DNA of 40,839 nt. Origin: Sphingobacteriales bacterium (lineage in GTDB: Bacteria; Bacteroidota; Bacteroidia; UKL13-3). The position numbers and the translations under genes are program-made. The stretch spans positions 1 through 40,839 of the forward strand of contig JAJTEN010000020.1 of the NCBI GenBank assembly GCA_021298155.1, given 5' to 3'. Position 1 is the first letter of the stretch. Each line of letters begins with the position of its first letter. The notes beneath the pieces are model-generated. The model saw nothing but the letters and a program-made list of their open reading frames with translations. It was not told the DNA's origin and did no database searches. Positions 1 to 9,560 of the stretch are shown piece after piece.

Positions 1-60
1 AAAAAAAACGGATTACAAATTACGATGGGCTTTGTTCCACAACCGTAATTTGTAATCCGT
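1..60 (-). terminator. Hairpin plus T-run after the act operon
   Basis: A perfect 17-bp inverted repeat (arms 8-24 and 44-60, 19-nt loop) lies 24 bases beyond the actF stop codon. Read on the minus strand it is followed by eight T (positions 8-1), the form of an intrinsic terminator, and would end the act transcript. The arms are built from repeated units such as ATTACGG/ATTACAA, and copies of the unit continue to about position 78, so it may also be a dispersed palindromic repeat. The window edge hides what lies beyond. Confidence 0.65.
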
Positions 61-83
61 AATCCGTAATTCGTAATTAAAGA

Positions 84-1394
84 TTAAACGCCTACATCAT
101 GTAGGGCAGATTCTTTAATATAAGGGTGTTTGGTTGGATAAAGGTTTGCTTTGGTTAAGGCTTTTAGGGTCATCCATAAAAACAAACCAGCAAATAAACA
201 TAAGAACCCTATTTCCATTACACCAATTCCTTGAGAAGCTACTTTAATAACGCCTGCGGGGTGCGCATCACTTGGATCGGTTGCCAAATTCATTGCACCA
301 GGCATTACCATTAAATATACATCCATCCAGTGACCAATTAATAAAGCGCCACCCACAAAGTATCCTACACTTCTGCTGCGTTTCGCATTTCTTCCCATGA
401 AGAAGAAGAAAGGAACTAAAAAGTTTACCAATACAACAAAATAGAAGTAGAACTTGTACGAACCAAACATACGCTCTTTATAATAAGCAACCTCTTCAGG
501 AATATTTGCGTACCAAATTAATAAGAACTGTGCTACCCACATGTATGTCCAAAATACAGAGAAAGCAAACATAAACTTACCTAAATCATGTTGGTGTTCG
601 TCTGTTGCAATACCTTGCAAATACCCATTCTTTCTTAAGTAATGAACAAATAAGTAAGTAATGGTTAAAGCACTTACCCAACCTGTAGCAAAGTTATAGA
701 TGGAGAAAATGGTAGAATACCAATGTGCATCGATACTCATCATTTGATCCCAGCTAAACATAGAGAAGGTAAAGGCAAAAATCACCATGTATGCGGTAGA
801 TAAGTTATAGTTCTTTTCGAACATAGATAAACCACCAATAACATCTTCATTGCGAGAGTTTTTGCGGAACATGTGCGCACAAAACATCCAGAATCCCATA
901 AATAAAATCATTCTGATAAAGAAGAATGGCTTATTTAAGTACCAGCTTTTACTTGCCAATAAGGCATCAAAATTACTGGCTCCTTCTGTCATAATACCTT
1001 CATGTGCCCAATGGTATAAGGTAGAAATACCCAATAAACTAACGATGATTAAAATAGGTCCGCCTACCAATGAATATTCGCTCATAGCCTCAGGAATTCT
1101 TCTGATGGCTACGTACCAGCCTGCGTTGGCAACCTGACTAATAGCAATAAATGTAGCGGCACAAATTGAAACGATGAAAAAGAAATATCCATTCACCAAT
1201 AGATTACTCAACAAACGCTTTTGGCTTAAGTGATGTAAATCGGTTTCAGATAATCCTTCTATGTGAGGGTGGTAGGTAAAATAGCCAATAGCAGCTAAAA
1301 TCAAACCTACGATCATTAAACCAAAAGCCCATTTTTTATTGCCTTCGGTAATCTTATATCTTTCTTCTTTGATATGAACTTCTGCGTGTTCCAT
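84..1394 (-). CDS. actF: ActF, quinol:cytochrome c oxidoreductase membrane subunit
   Basis: This 436-residue polytopic membrane protein is the last gene of the act operon. It resembles the second NrfD/PSR-like quinol-binding membrane subunit of Alternative Complex III (ACIII), which passes electrons from menaquinol to cytochrome c or an oxidase. About ten hydrophobic segments are visible, starting near residues 24-42 and ending near 390-410, with Trp/Phe-rich motifs in the middle. The ATG at 1394 is preceded by GGAGAA and lies 25 bases after the actE stop. Assignment rests on operon position as much as on sequence, because ActC and ActF are related. No truncation is seen. Confidence 0.93.
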   Translation of the reverse strand: MEHAEVHIKEERYKITEGNKKWAFGLMIVGLILAAIGYFTYHPHIEGLSETDLHHLSQKRLLSNLLVNGYFFFIVSICAATFIAISQVANAGWYVAIRRIPEAMSEYSLVGGPILIIVSLLGISTLYHWAHEGIMTEGASNFDALLASKSWYLNKPFFFIRMILFMGFWMFCAHMFRKNSRNEDVIGGLSMFEKNYNLSTAYMVIFAFTFSMFSWDQMMSIDAHWYSTIFSIYNFATGWVSALTITYLFVHYLRKNGYLQGIATDEHQHDLGKFMFAFSVFWTYMWVAQFLLIWYANIPEEVAYYKERMFGSYKFYFYFVVLVNFLVPFFFFMGRNAKRSRSVGYFVGGALLIGHWMDVYLMVMPGAMNLATDPSDAHPAGVIKVASQGIGVMEIGFLCLFAGLFLWMTLKALTKANLYPTKHPYIKESALHDVGV

Positions 1395-1419
1395 TGTAAA
1401 TATGTTCTCCGGTTAATGA

Positions 1420-2037
1420 TTAATTAGAAGCGTTATTAGCAGTAGCTGCACCTTTGTACGGACCGCTTACTGTGCGGATATAATGAACTACTTTCCAAAT
1501 TTGAGTTGGATTTAATGCGGTACCATATGCACCCATCAAATTTTTACCATAACGAATAGAGTAAAACATTTGACCATCAGGTGTGGTTTTTATCCTATCC
1601 GATTCGTATGAAGGTGGTGGTGGGTATTTACCGGCAGCCACAATTGTTCCATCTCCTAAACCTTTATCGCCATGACAAGGTGTACAGTGAATATTAAACA
1701 AAGTTTGTCCTTCTGCTATTACAGCTGGCGATGCAGCAATTGGATTTTTTAATGCAGCGGCTGCTTCGTAAGAAGCATTACTCACCGTAAATCCATATTT
1801 TGCATAATCCATTTGTCCACGCGCAATTGTATTTTTTACTGGTAAACGCATGTTCATACCATTTGGATTAATGGTATTAGGCTTATCTGCTTCTTGAGAT
1901 AATGGCTCATAAGCAAATGAATGGTACATATTTGGGGCATACTCGTAACCTGTACTTTCTCCACCCGCACTGCAGCTTGCAATGATTGCTGCAGTTGAAC
2001 CTATTAAAATAGCGGTATATAATGATTTTAATCTCAT
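1420..2037 (-). CDS. actE: ActE, monoheme cytochrome c lipoprotein of ACIII
   Basis: This 205-residue protein has an N-terminal lipoprotein signal with Cys22 after IIAS, so it should be lipid-anchored on the periplasmic side. One c-type heme motif, C118-T-P-C121-H122, is followed by GDKGLGDG, and Met168 in the NLMGAYG segment is a likely axial ligand. This is the standard form of the ACIII monoheme subunit, which takes electrons from the ActA heme wire. Its start overlaps the actD stop by 4 bases (ATGA), implying translational coupling. It is 25 bases ahead of actF. Confidence 0.95.
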   Translation of the reverse strand: MRLKSLYTAILIGSTAAIIASCSAGGESTGYEYAPNMYHSFAYEPLSQEADKPNTINPNGMNMRLPVKNTIARGQMDYAKYGFTVSNASYEAAAALKNPIAASPAVIAEGQTLFNIHCTPCHGDKGLGDGTIVAAGKYPPPPSYESDRIKTTPDGQMFYSIRYGKNLMGAYGTALNPTQIWKVVHYIRTVSGPYKGAATANNASN

Positions 2038-2564
2038 AACTCTTTGGTCCTTTCTCTCACTTCAATGGCACCGCCATCTATTAATAACTGGTTCAAAGAA
2101 CCCATATCGGCTTTGCTCTTTTTAACATCAATGGCAATTACAAACAAATCGTCTGTAACACGTAAATCCATAATATCTGCATTTTTACCCCAAAACATTT
2201 TGTTTACAATAAAGAATGCAGTTACCATTCCAAAAGCAGTAAACAAAATACTTAACTCAAAAGTAATTGGAATATAAGTTGGGATGTGCAATGATGGCTT
2301 TCCACCAACGTTCATTTGCCAATCGAAATAACTTACATATACCTGAAAAGTTACCGCTAAACTTAAACCCAACATCGCACAACAGAAAGCAGCTACGGTT
2401 AAACGCGAACGCTTAATACCCATAACCCTATCTAAACCGTGAATAGCAAATGGAGAGTATACATCGTATACGCTAAATCCATTACTGATTAATTTCTTAG
2501 TTGTAGCGTATGTTTTATCTGGGTTATCGTAAATACCCAAAATTAGTTTTTTACTAGTTTCCAT
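2034..2564 (-). CDS. actD: ActD, DUF3341 membrane subunit of ACIII
   Basis: This protein of about 176 residues has a soluble N-terminal part and two transmembrane helices (segments beginning [10 protein letters not shown] and [10 protein letters not shown]), the form of the DUF3341 subunit ActD of Alternative Complex III. It is a structural subunit with no cofactor motif. A longer reading with a TTG start at 2582 is possible, but I chose the ATG at 2564: it follows AAAGGAG at good spacing and the first residues are then METSKK. With this start the gene overlaps the actC end by 11 bases and the actE start by 4 bases. Confidence 0.92.
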   Translation of the reverse strand: METSKKLILGIYDNPDKTYATTKKLISNGFSVYDVYSPFAIHGLDRVMGIKRSRLTVAAFCCAMLGLSLAVTFQVYVSYFDWQMNVGGKPSLHIPTYIPITFELSILFTAFGMVTAFFIVNKMFWGKNADIMDLRVTDDLFVIAIDVKKSKADMGSLNQLLIDGGAIEVRERTKEL

Positions 2565-3978
2565 GTAAAGCTCCTTTCTCAACTACATCATGACTATGGT
2601 GCGCGCCGTGTGCGTGACTATCATGGTCGTGTGCGTGGGTTGGTATGATACTTTTTACCTCAGCCATATTAATAGAAGGTAAAAATTTGATGAATAAGAA
2701 AAATAAGAAGAAGAATAAACCAAATGACCCAATTAAGATACTCACCTCAGTAATGGTAGGCGTGTACATAGCCCAAGATGATGGTAAGAAATCTCTGTGT
2801 AATGAGGTTACAATAATTACGAAACGCTCAAACCACATTCCAATATTTACGATGATAGACATCACAAATAAGAATGCTGGATTGGTTCTTAATTTTCTGA
2901 ACCAAAATACCTGCGGCGCAATTAAGTTACAACTCATCATGGTCCAATATGCCCACCAGTAAGGACCAAAAGCCCTGTTTAAGAATGCATATTGTTCATA
3001 TTCTACTCCAGAATAAGCGGCCACAAAGAATTCAGTGATATAAGCCATACCTACCATGGTACCTGTAACTAATATAATTTTAGCCATGGCATCTAAGTGC
3101 TCTTCTGTAATATAATCTTTATAATTCATTACTTCGCGGGCAATAACCAAAAGGGTTAATACCATACCAAATCCAGAGAAGATAGCACCTGCCACAAAGT
3201 ATGGAGGGAAGATTGTGGTATGCCAACCTGGTACTAATGAGGTTGCAAAGTCCATTGATACAATAGAGTGTACAGATAATACAAGCGGTGTAGAAATACC
3301 AGCTAAAATTAAACTGATAACTTCATACCTATGCCAAGTGCGGGTAGAACCCGTCCAACCCATGGCAAATAAACCATACCAGAATTTTCTTCCAGCAGTG
3401 GTAGCTCTATCTCTCACGGTAGCAATATCTGGAATTAAACCTACATACCAGAATACCAAGGATACCGAGAAGTAAGTTGAAATTGCAAATACGTCCCACA
3501 CAAGTGGTGAGTTAAAGTTTACCCACAAGGTACCAAATGCATTTGGCAATGGAATTGGCCAATAAGCTACCCACGGTCTACCCATGTGAGATAAAATGAA
3601 TGATGCCGCACAAATTACAGCGAAAATAGTCATAGCCTCCGCAGAGCGGTTGATAGACATTCTCCATTTTTGGCGAAACAATAATAATACAGCTGAGATA
3701 AGGGTACCAGCGTGACCAATACCTACCCAGAACACGAAGTTGGTAATATCAAAAGCCCAACCTACGGTCTTGTTTAATCCCCAGGCTCCCAAACCAACTA
3801 CCATCGTATAGGTGGTTGATCCAATCCAAAGGGCTAAAGTCAAAGTTGCAAGGATAAAGCCAATCCACCAGCCTTTGGTGGGTGCATTTTCCAATGGACG
3901 CGTAATGTCTCTGGTGACATCACGGTATGTTTTTCCACCGGTTACTAACTGATCTCTAATTGGTGATTCGTATGACAT
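2554..3978 (-). CDS. actC: ActC, NrfD-like quinol-binding subunit of ACIII
   Basis: This 474-residue integral membrane protein of the NrfD/PsrC family has about ten transmembrane segments from residue 36 onward. It is the ACIII subunit known to bind the quinol and sit beneath the iron-sulfur subunit ActB. The region after residue 60, with conserved Gly/Trp and the HAGTLISA segment, is typical of the family. The C-terminus is a His-rich tail from about residue 450 (repeated [11 protein letters not shown]-type residues), possibly metal-binding or simply a cytoplasmic tail. It starts 22 bases after actB and overlaps actD by 11 bases. Confidence 0.95.
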   Translation of the reverse strand: MSYESPIRDQLVTGGKTYRDVTRDITRPLENAPTKGWWIGFILATLTLALWIGSTTYTMVVGLGAWGLNKTVGWAFDITNFVFWVGIGHAGTLISAVLLLFRQKWRMSINRSAEAMTIFAVICAASFILSHMGRPWVAYWPIPLPNAFGTLWVNFNSPLVWDVFAISTYFSVSLVFWYVGLIPDIATVRDRATTAGRKFWYGLFAMGWTGSTRTWHRYEVISLILAGISTPLVLSVHSIVSMDFATSLVPGWHTTIFPPYFVAGAIFSGFGMVLTLLVIAREVMNYKDYITEEHLDAMAKIILVTGTMVGMAYITEFFVAAYSGVEYEQYAFLNRAFGPYWWAYWTMMSCNLIAPQVFWFRKLRTNPAFLFVMSIIVNIGMWFERFVIIVTSLHRDFLPSSWAMYTPTITEVSILIGSFGLFFFLFFLFIKFLPSINMAEVKSIIPTHAHDHDSHAHGAHHSHDVVEKGALHGN

Positions 3979-4000
3979 GTGTTACTACTTGTTTACAATT

Positions 4001-7000
4001 TTAAGAATGTGATTCAACTTGTTTTTCTACCTGCTTGGCATCATGTGGCGCAGCAGCAACGTGGTGACCGCCATCGGCAAGGTCTTCATTCACGTTTCTT
4101 ACTTTGGTCATATATGCCACAGATGGCTGCACATTGTATTCTTCCAACAAGAAGAATGCACGGTCGTTTTCAAAGTACTTTCTAACCTCGCTCTTCTCAT
4201 CGTTGATATCTCCGAAGATAATCGCGTCGGCCGGACAACTTTGCTGACAGGCTGTTTTAATATCGCCATCAACAATGGTTCTGTTTTCTAACTTCGCTTT
4301 TAACTTACCAGCTTGAATACGTTGAACACAGAAAGAACATTTTTCCATAACACCTCTAGAACGTACAGTTACATCTGGATTGATAACCATACGACCTAAA
4401 TCATTGTTAAAGTTGAAATCGAACTGCGAATTATCTCTGTATTTAAACCAGTTGAAACGACGTACTTTGTACGGACAGTTGTTTGCGCAATAACGTGTAC
4501 CCACACAACGGTTGTACGCCATGTGATTTAATCCTTCGCTGCTGTGTACTGTGGCTAAAACCGGACAAACAGTTTCGCAAGGTGCGTGTCCACATTGCTG
4601 ACACATTAAAGGTTGGAAAGTAACACTTACATTCTCAAAATCTACACCAGTAGCTTCGTTGTTGTATTCTTTCTCTTTGGTAATATTGTTGTTTTCCTTG
4701 TTGCGGAAACGGTAGTATCTATCGATACGGATCCAGTGCATTTCGCGGCGGTTAATAACCTCTTGGCGACCAACAACAGGAACATTGTTTTCTGCATTAC
4801 AAGCTACTACACAAGATCCACAACCAGTACATTTGTTTAAGTCTACGGCCATTGCCCAACGGTGACCTTTGCTATCGCGTTCGGCCCATAAGGTTAATAA
4901 ATTTCCGTTTTCTTTTAATGCTTTATGGTGATCGTGGTTACCTGCTTTGGTATCTTTAGTATACTCGTTTAAAGAAGCTTCTTTTATTAAGGCTCTGCCT
5001 TCAATAGTATGGTGCGTTTGCGTTTGCGCCAATTCATAAGAACCTGCAGCTTTTTCAATGCTTACTTCAATAGCTCCGTTTTCAGGAACAAACACAAAAG
5101 CATTTTTACCTACATTTAAACCTGTTTTACCACCAGCAGTTCTTCCATATCCAATGGCTAATGCAATTACATTATTTGGCTGGCCTGGCTGAACCAAAAC
5201 AGGAACCGCTTCTAGCTTACCAGACTTAGCTGTGATATTGATAACATCGCCATCTTTAACACCTAATTCTTTAGCTGTAGCAGCGCTGATGTTAGCATAA
5301 TTATCCCAACATACTTTACTAATTGGATCAGGCATTTCTTGTAACCAAGGATTGTGTGCGTGTGCACCATCATTAATGGCTACCTTGCTGTATAACTCTA
5401 ATTCTAATTTGGTTTTGGTGTTGGTATACGTATTATAAGCTGGAGCAACTACCGAAGATAAATCTGCATTGAATGCAACACTTACTGCAGCAGGTGCAAC
5501 TTGATGGAAACCATCGTGAATAGCTTTTGTCCATGCATCCCCACTTAAGCTACCAGCCCAATTGGCTTTCATAAAATCATAGAAGCTCGCTGGTGCATCA
5601 GCCCAAGTTAATAAACTTTCTTGCATTTGACGGGTGTCGAATACAGGTGAAATAGTTGGCTGGGTAAAAGTGAAATAACCGGCTTTTGGTTCATTGTCGT
5701 TCCAAGCTTCCAAGAAATGATTATCTGGTGTATTGTAGTTACATACACTAGCTGTTTCATCTAAATTACTGTTAGAAGCAATAGAAACTTTTAATTTCTT
5801 AATGCCTTCTGCTAACTCAGCACCTTTGGCATGACTGTATACAGGGTTTACATTATAGAAAATAGCTGCATCAACTGAACCAGCATTTACCTCTTTTACG
5901 AATGCCTCAAAAGCTGCATCATCAGAATAATGTTGGTTACTGCTGTTAGTAAAATCAACAGTAGTTCCGTTGTTTCCTAACATGGTATTAATAGCATGAA
6001 CCAATAATTGGTAATCTACATTGTTTGAACCACACACAACCAATGAACTGCCTTTAGCTGCCCATAATTCTTTTGCAGCATTAGCAATACCATCTAATGG
6101 TAATTCTACTGCTGGCATGGTTCCTAATGCAGGAGCACCGGCTAAAGCAGCAATTTTATTGTATAAACTAACCAAGTAAGCACCTTCTGCAGATGGCTTA
6201 ATTGGGTAGCGAACATCCGCATTAGAACCACTTAATGATAGGTGAGATTCTAATTGGATATGGCGACTCATATTTTTGTTTTCTGCCTTTCTGTTGGCAG
6301 TCCATTGCTTAGTAAACTCAACTGGAGAAATCCAAGTGCCTAAGAAATCGGCTCCAAAGCTTACAATTACTTTAGCTAAATCAAAACGGTAACCCGGAAC
6401 TGTATTTTTTCCAAACGCACGCTTGCTGGCTTCAGCAATGGCACCCATTGAATTGGCTTCATATTGAATATGCTGGGTTTGCGGATATTTCGCGATAAAA
6501 GTTGCAATGGCTTTCTTGGTAGACGGGCTGTTAACAGTACCTGTAACCAAACGAATGCTTTTTGCTGAAGCTAAACCTGCTTTGATATCTTTATCTGCTG
6601 CAGCCCAAGTTGCATCTGCTCCTTTGGCTTTTGGTGAACGCAAACGCTCATTGTCATATAAACCTAATAAGCTGGCCTGTCCGGTAGCACAAGCTCCTCC
6701 TTTGAATATTGGAGAATCGCTATTGCCCTCAATTTTCACTGGGCGACCCTCACGGGTTTTAACTAAAATGCTACAATTGGCAGAACAAGCATTACAAGTA
6801 GAGGCGTACCAATTTGGAATACCTGGTGTAATGTTTTCTGGCTTTACGATGTAAGGAATGGCATTTTTTACCGGCGTTTTATTACAAGCAGCCAAAGCTA
6901 CTGCCGAAATGCTAAATCCAAAATACTTGAGGAAGTCGCGACGGTTAGCGTTTAAGCCACCATCTTCTTCAGTAAAAACCTCCTCTAAAGGAATACCTTC

Positions 7001-7087
7001 AGCAAATTCATGCTTTTTGGATGCTAAGAATTTAGGGTCATTATTTAACTCCTCTAAACCTCTCCAGTATTGATTTTTATTTTCCAT
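4001..7087 (-). CDS. actB: ActB, Tat-exported molybdopterin-like/iron-sulfur subunit of ACIII
   Basis: This 1028-residue fused subunit carries electrons from quinol to the hemes of ActA. A Tat-type signal (NRRDFLK at 48-54) is followed by a hydrophobic stretch ending in a possible lipobox, Cys68. The N-terminal two thirds resemble a molybdopterin oxidoreductase domain, which in characterised ACIII holds no molybdenum cofactor. The C-terminal part (about 740-960) is a ferredoxin-like domain with Cys at 753, 756, 759, 763; 829, 832, 837, 841; 861, 867, 871; 917, 920; and 947, 951. These fit the four clusters known for the family. Unusually, a four-Cys motif (98, 101, 105, 133) also remains in the N-terminal domain. 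The gene lies 56 bases after actA. Confidence 0.97.
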   Translation of the reverse strand: MENKNQYWRGLEELNNDPKFLASKKHEFAEGIPLEEVFTEEDGGLNANRRDFLKYFGFSISAVALAACNKTPVKNAIPYIVKPENITPGIPNWYASTCNACSANCSILVKTREGRPVKIEGNSDSPIFKGGACATGQASLLGLYDNERLRSPKAKGADATWAAADKDIKAGLASAKSIRLVTGTVNSPSTKKAIATFIAKYPQTQHIQYEANSMGAIAEASKRAFGKNTVPGYRFDLAKVIVSFGADFLGTWISPVEFTKQWTANRKAENKNMSRHIQLESHLSLSGSNADVRYPIKPSAEGAYLVSLYNKIAALAGAPALGTMPAVELPLDGIANAAKELWAAKGSSLVVCGSNNVDYQLLVHAINTMLGNNGTTVDFTNSSNQHYSDDAAFEAFVKEVNAGSVDAAIFYNVNPVYSHAKGAELAEGIKKLKVSIASNSNLDETASVCNYNTPDNHFLEAWNDNEPKAGYFTFTQPTISPVFDTRQMQESLLTWADAPASFYDFMKANWAGSLSGDAWTKAIHDGFHQVAPAAVSVAFNADLSSVVAPAYNTYTNTKTKLELELYSKVAINDGAHAHNPWLQEMPDPISKVCWDNYANISAATAKELGVKDGDVINITAKSGKLEAVPVLVQPGQPNNVIALAIGYGRTAGGKTGLNVGKNAFVFVPENGAIEVSIEKAAGSYELAQTQTHHTIEGRALIKEASLNEYTKDTKAGNHDHHKALKENGNLLTLWAERDSKGHRWAMAVDLNKCTGCGSCVVACNAENNVPVVGRQEVINRREMHWIRIDRYYRFRNKENNNITKEKEYNNEATGVDFENVSVTFQPLMCQQCGHAPCETVCPVLATVHSSEGLNHMAYNRCVGTRYCANNCPYKVRRFNWFKYRDNSQFDFNFNNDLGRMVINPDVTVRSRGVMEKCSFCVQRIQAGKLKAKLENRTIVDGDIKTACQQSCPADAIIFGDINDEKSEVRKYFENDRAFFLLEEYNVQPSVAYMTKVRNVNEDLADGGHHVAAAPHDAKQVEKQVESHS

Positions 7088-7143
7088 TGATAATTTTTTT
7101 CCTGTTAAACTGTAAATACTATTACTTTAAACTAAACGCACAA

Positions 7144-8433
7144 CTAGTAGTGACACTTACCACATTCTAGTCCGCCATTTTGAGCAACGGTTACAAAATC
7201 TTTACCGTCTACTTTCAAATCAGCATGTAATTTTTCGTAGTAATCATTGTTGGCCACATCCACTTTGGCTTCGCGGTGACAATTAATACACCAACCCATT
7301 TGCAAGCTTCTTTGCTGAGAAACAACTGGCATGGTTTCGATTGGACCATGACAAGCTTGACACTCTACCTTACCAATTTTTACGTGTTGCGCATGGTTAA
7401 AGTAAGCATGGTCTGGTAAATTATGGATACGCACCCATTTAATTGGCGTTTGAGGCTTACTTGGATCGTAGGCACGTTTCTCTGGATCCCAACCTACTGC
7501 ATTGTAAATCTTAGCAATTTCTGGAGAAACTTTTCCATCGTATTTATCTTTAGCCGTAACGTGTGCATGGCAATTCATACACGTACTTGCAGATGGAATA
7601 GAAGCTTGTTTGCCCTCAGCAGCACCCGTGTGGCAGTACAAACAGTTAATTTTGTATGTACCTGCATGTAACTCGTGCGAGTAATTGATTGGTTGCGCTG
7701 GAGCGTAGCCTTTTTGTACACCAATTTCTTTGTTTCCATAATCAAAACCATATAGGCCAAAAACCAACATAAAGCCTAGTGACACAAATATGGTTCCTAC
7801 AACAGGATGCTTTTTAAACAGCTTATATCTGAAATCTAATGGATTCTCCTTCCAGCTAATGCTTGGTTCGCCAACCTCAGCAGCATAAGCCTCAGGGAAT
7901 TTTTGAATATACAAATCTTCTACTACAGATTTTAAACGGTATAATACAAATAAAATGACAACTAGGATAAGCGCCATTATAAGTAAACCGTAAAATGTAG
8001 TGCTAGAATAGAAACCTGAGCCTCCATTATCTGCAGCCGGCATGTCTACGCTTGTAGTACCAGCCACAACTGGTGCAGGAGCTGGCGCCTCGCTTTCACG
8101 CTTGATGTAATCTACAATGGAAGTGATTTCTGCATCACTCAATTGCTCAAATGAAGTCATTAATGCTTCATTGTTTTCTTTGTAAACTTTTACTGCTTGG
8201 GGATCACCAGCCTTAACCAAGGCTTGAGAATTTTTCACCCACTTCAACAACCACTTCATGTCGTACTTTTTGTGCACGTCTTTGAGGGCTGGACCCACCA
8301 CTTTTTCGTTTAGGGCATGACAAGCCGTACAGTTGGCTTGATACAGTTTTTCTCCTTCGGCGGCATCAGCGAATGCTAATTGCATAGAGAAAAGAATCGA
8401 AACAGCTAATGATAATAGTTTAGATAGCTTCAT
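7144..8433 (-). CDS. actA: ActA, multiheme cytochrome c with extra N-terminal cytochrome domain
   Basis: This 429-residue protein is the first gene of the act operon. A signal peptide (about 1-24) leads into a small cytochrome c domain with heme motif C35-T-A-C38-H39. An Ala/Pro linker, a transmembrane helix at 147-166, a short cytoplasmic loop and a second helix at 210-230 follow. The C-terminal pentaheme domain has CxxCH at 264, 285, 358, 382 and 424; the last heme His is the penultimate residue. The pentaheme part is the ACIII electron wire. The added monoheme domain makes six heme sites and may pass electrons on to a terminal oxidase (inference). The start codon is an ATG at 8433. Confidence 0.96.
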   Translation of the reverse strand: MKLSKLLSLAVSILFSMQLAFADAAEGEKLYQANCTACHALNEKVVGPALKDVHKKYDMKWLLKWVKNSQALVKAGDPQAVKVYKENNEALMTSFEQLSDAEITSIVDYIKRESEAPAPAPVVAGTTSVDMPAADNGGSGFYSSTTFYGLLIMALILVVILFVLYRLKSVVEDLYIQKFPEAYAAEVGEPSISWKENPLDFRYKLFKKHPVVGTIFVSLGFMLVFGLYGFDYGNKEIGVQKGYAPAQPINYSHELHAGTYKINCLYCHTGAAEGKQASIPSASTCMNCHAHVTAKDKYDGKVSPEIAKIYNAVGWDPEKRAYDPSKPQTPIKWVRIHNLPDHAYFNHAQHVKIGKVECQACHGPIETMPVVSQQRSLQMGWCINCHREAKVDVANNDYYEKLHADLKVDGKDFVTVAQNGGLECGKCHY

Positions 8434-8770
8434 TTATTTGGAATAATTATTTCAATAAATTGGTGAATTGTAAAGGCATTGTCATTTTTGTTTTGAACAA
8501 GGCACTTTTAGCAATTCAGCCGCGAATATAAGCACATTTCATATTTGGACTAAGCATGTTAAAAAAAAATACTATTTAGACTTTATCTAAATAAACCTTT
8601 TTAAATTGAACATTATTGAAAACCAAAAACTTATTTGAAAATAGTACTGAATTTATCCAAAACAGTTTTTTTTTAATGTGCATAAACGTCCTAAAACTTT
8701 ACAAAAAAGTTCAATTTTTATTTCAAGTTTTATGCGTTTTGTTCGGTTCGAACCTATTACTTTGCAGCTA
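8434..8770. promoter_or_regulatory. Divergent intergenic region upstream of actA and the 8771 gene
   Basis: These 337 bases hold no gene that I can support. On the minus strand a -7-like box TATATTCG (8523-8530) lies about 90 bases before actA and differs at one position from the Bacteroidota TAnnTTTG consensus; I see no clear -33 TTG. A 7-bp inverted repeat (8574-8580 and 8586-8592, 5-nt loop) and a perfect 10-base palindrome GGTTCGAACC (8745-8754) could be regulator sites. The second lies just before the plus-strand gene. All regulatory roles here are inference. Confidence 0.45.
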
Positions 8771-9517
8771 ATGAAATTGCTGTTGAAACTTTTTATTTCA
8801 TTTGCTTTGCTTTTGGTGAGCAGGTTTACTTGGGCGCAAACCGAGCCTAAAACACTGCTGTTAAAAGGCTATGTGTTGGGCATAGATACCAATAATACCA
8901 TTCCATTAGCCAATATTTTGAAAAAACCTTCGGGTGATCGGTTTATAAGCAATAGATATGGGGCTTTTGGCATTCAAGTAGTAGAAACAGATACCCTCAT
9001 TTTTTCGGTGATTGGGTATCAAAATTTCGTATTACCCGTTGCTAAATATGTGTTAAACAATTATACCGACCCCATTCGCGTTCGTTTAAAATCTACCACC
9101 TACCGCTTAAAAGAGGCAGAAATTAATTATCATCAAAAAAAGCGAGACAGTTTGGCGCGACAAGCCGCAAAGGTTTTAAAAACGAGTCCCCTTTTGAACA
9201 ACTATAACCATTACCAGTCGTGGGTAAGCGGTAGCACTGGCTCGCCCATAACAGACATGTTTGCCAATAGTAATAAAAAACTGCAAGAGTATAATAAGTT
9301 GCAGCGACTCATAGAATTGTACCACGAGCAAGAAATGGTGGATGCCCGCTATACCAATGATATTATTAAACGGACCACCAAACTACCCAATGATCAAATT
9401 ATGGCTTTTAAAAAGTACTGCAACATGCCGCATTATTTTATATTAAATGCCACCGATTATGATTTGGTGCTGGCCATCAAAAATTGTTACCAAGAGTATA
9501 TTAGGCAAAATAGATAG
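8771..9517 (+). CDS. Exported carboxypeptidase-regulatory-like domain protein
   Basis: This protein of 248 residues starts at an ATG that gives a clean signal peptide ending in WAQ. The track of codons is open upstream to a GTG at 8678, but that start would bury the signal peptide. The first ~90 mature residues (KGYVLGIDT, then NRYGAFGI and DTLIFSVIGYQ) look like the beta-sandwich carboxypeptidase regulatory-like domain common in Bacteroidota outer-membrane and periplasmic proteins. The rest is basic and helical with no catalytic motif I recognise. A -7-like TACTTTG lies 6 bases before the ATG. Function is unknown. Confidence 0.75.
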   Translation: MKLLLKLFISFALLLVSRFTWAQTEPKTLLLKGYVLGIDTNNTIPLANILKKPSGDRFISNRYGAFGIQVVETDTLIFSVIGYQNFVLPVAKYVLNNYTDPIRVRLKSTTYRLKEAEINYHQKKRDSLARQAAKVLKTSPLLNNYNHYQSWVSGSTGSPITDMFANSNKKLQEYNKLQRLIELYHEQEMVDARYTNDIIKRTTKLPNDQIMAFKKYCNMPHYFILNATDYDLVLAIKNCYQEYIRQNR

Positions 9518-9548
9518 TAAAGCGTGTAATCTATACACATATTCTTTT

Positions 9549-9556
9549 TACCTTTG
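9549..9556 (+). promoter_or_regulatory. -7 box TACCTTTG 4 bases before a start codon
   Basis: TACCTTTG matches the Bacteroidota -7 consensus TAnnTTTG exactly and ends 4 bases before the ATG at 9561. Transcription would start at or next to the start codon, giving a leaderless or nearly leaderless mRNA. No clear TTG is visible at the -33 position. Confidence 0.45.
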
Positions 9557-9560
9557 TCAC

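Noticed and set aside
2564-2582. TTG start extending actD by six codons
   Set aside because: The ATG at 2564 has a good ribosome-binding sequence and gives the usual N-terminus.
4019-4840. Several plus-strand ORFs opposite actB
   Set aside because: They are antisense shadows of a strongly conserved gene, with no family resemblance.
8678-8770. GTG-started N-terminal extension of the exported protein
   Set aside because: It would place about 31 residues before a clear signal peptide.
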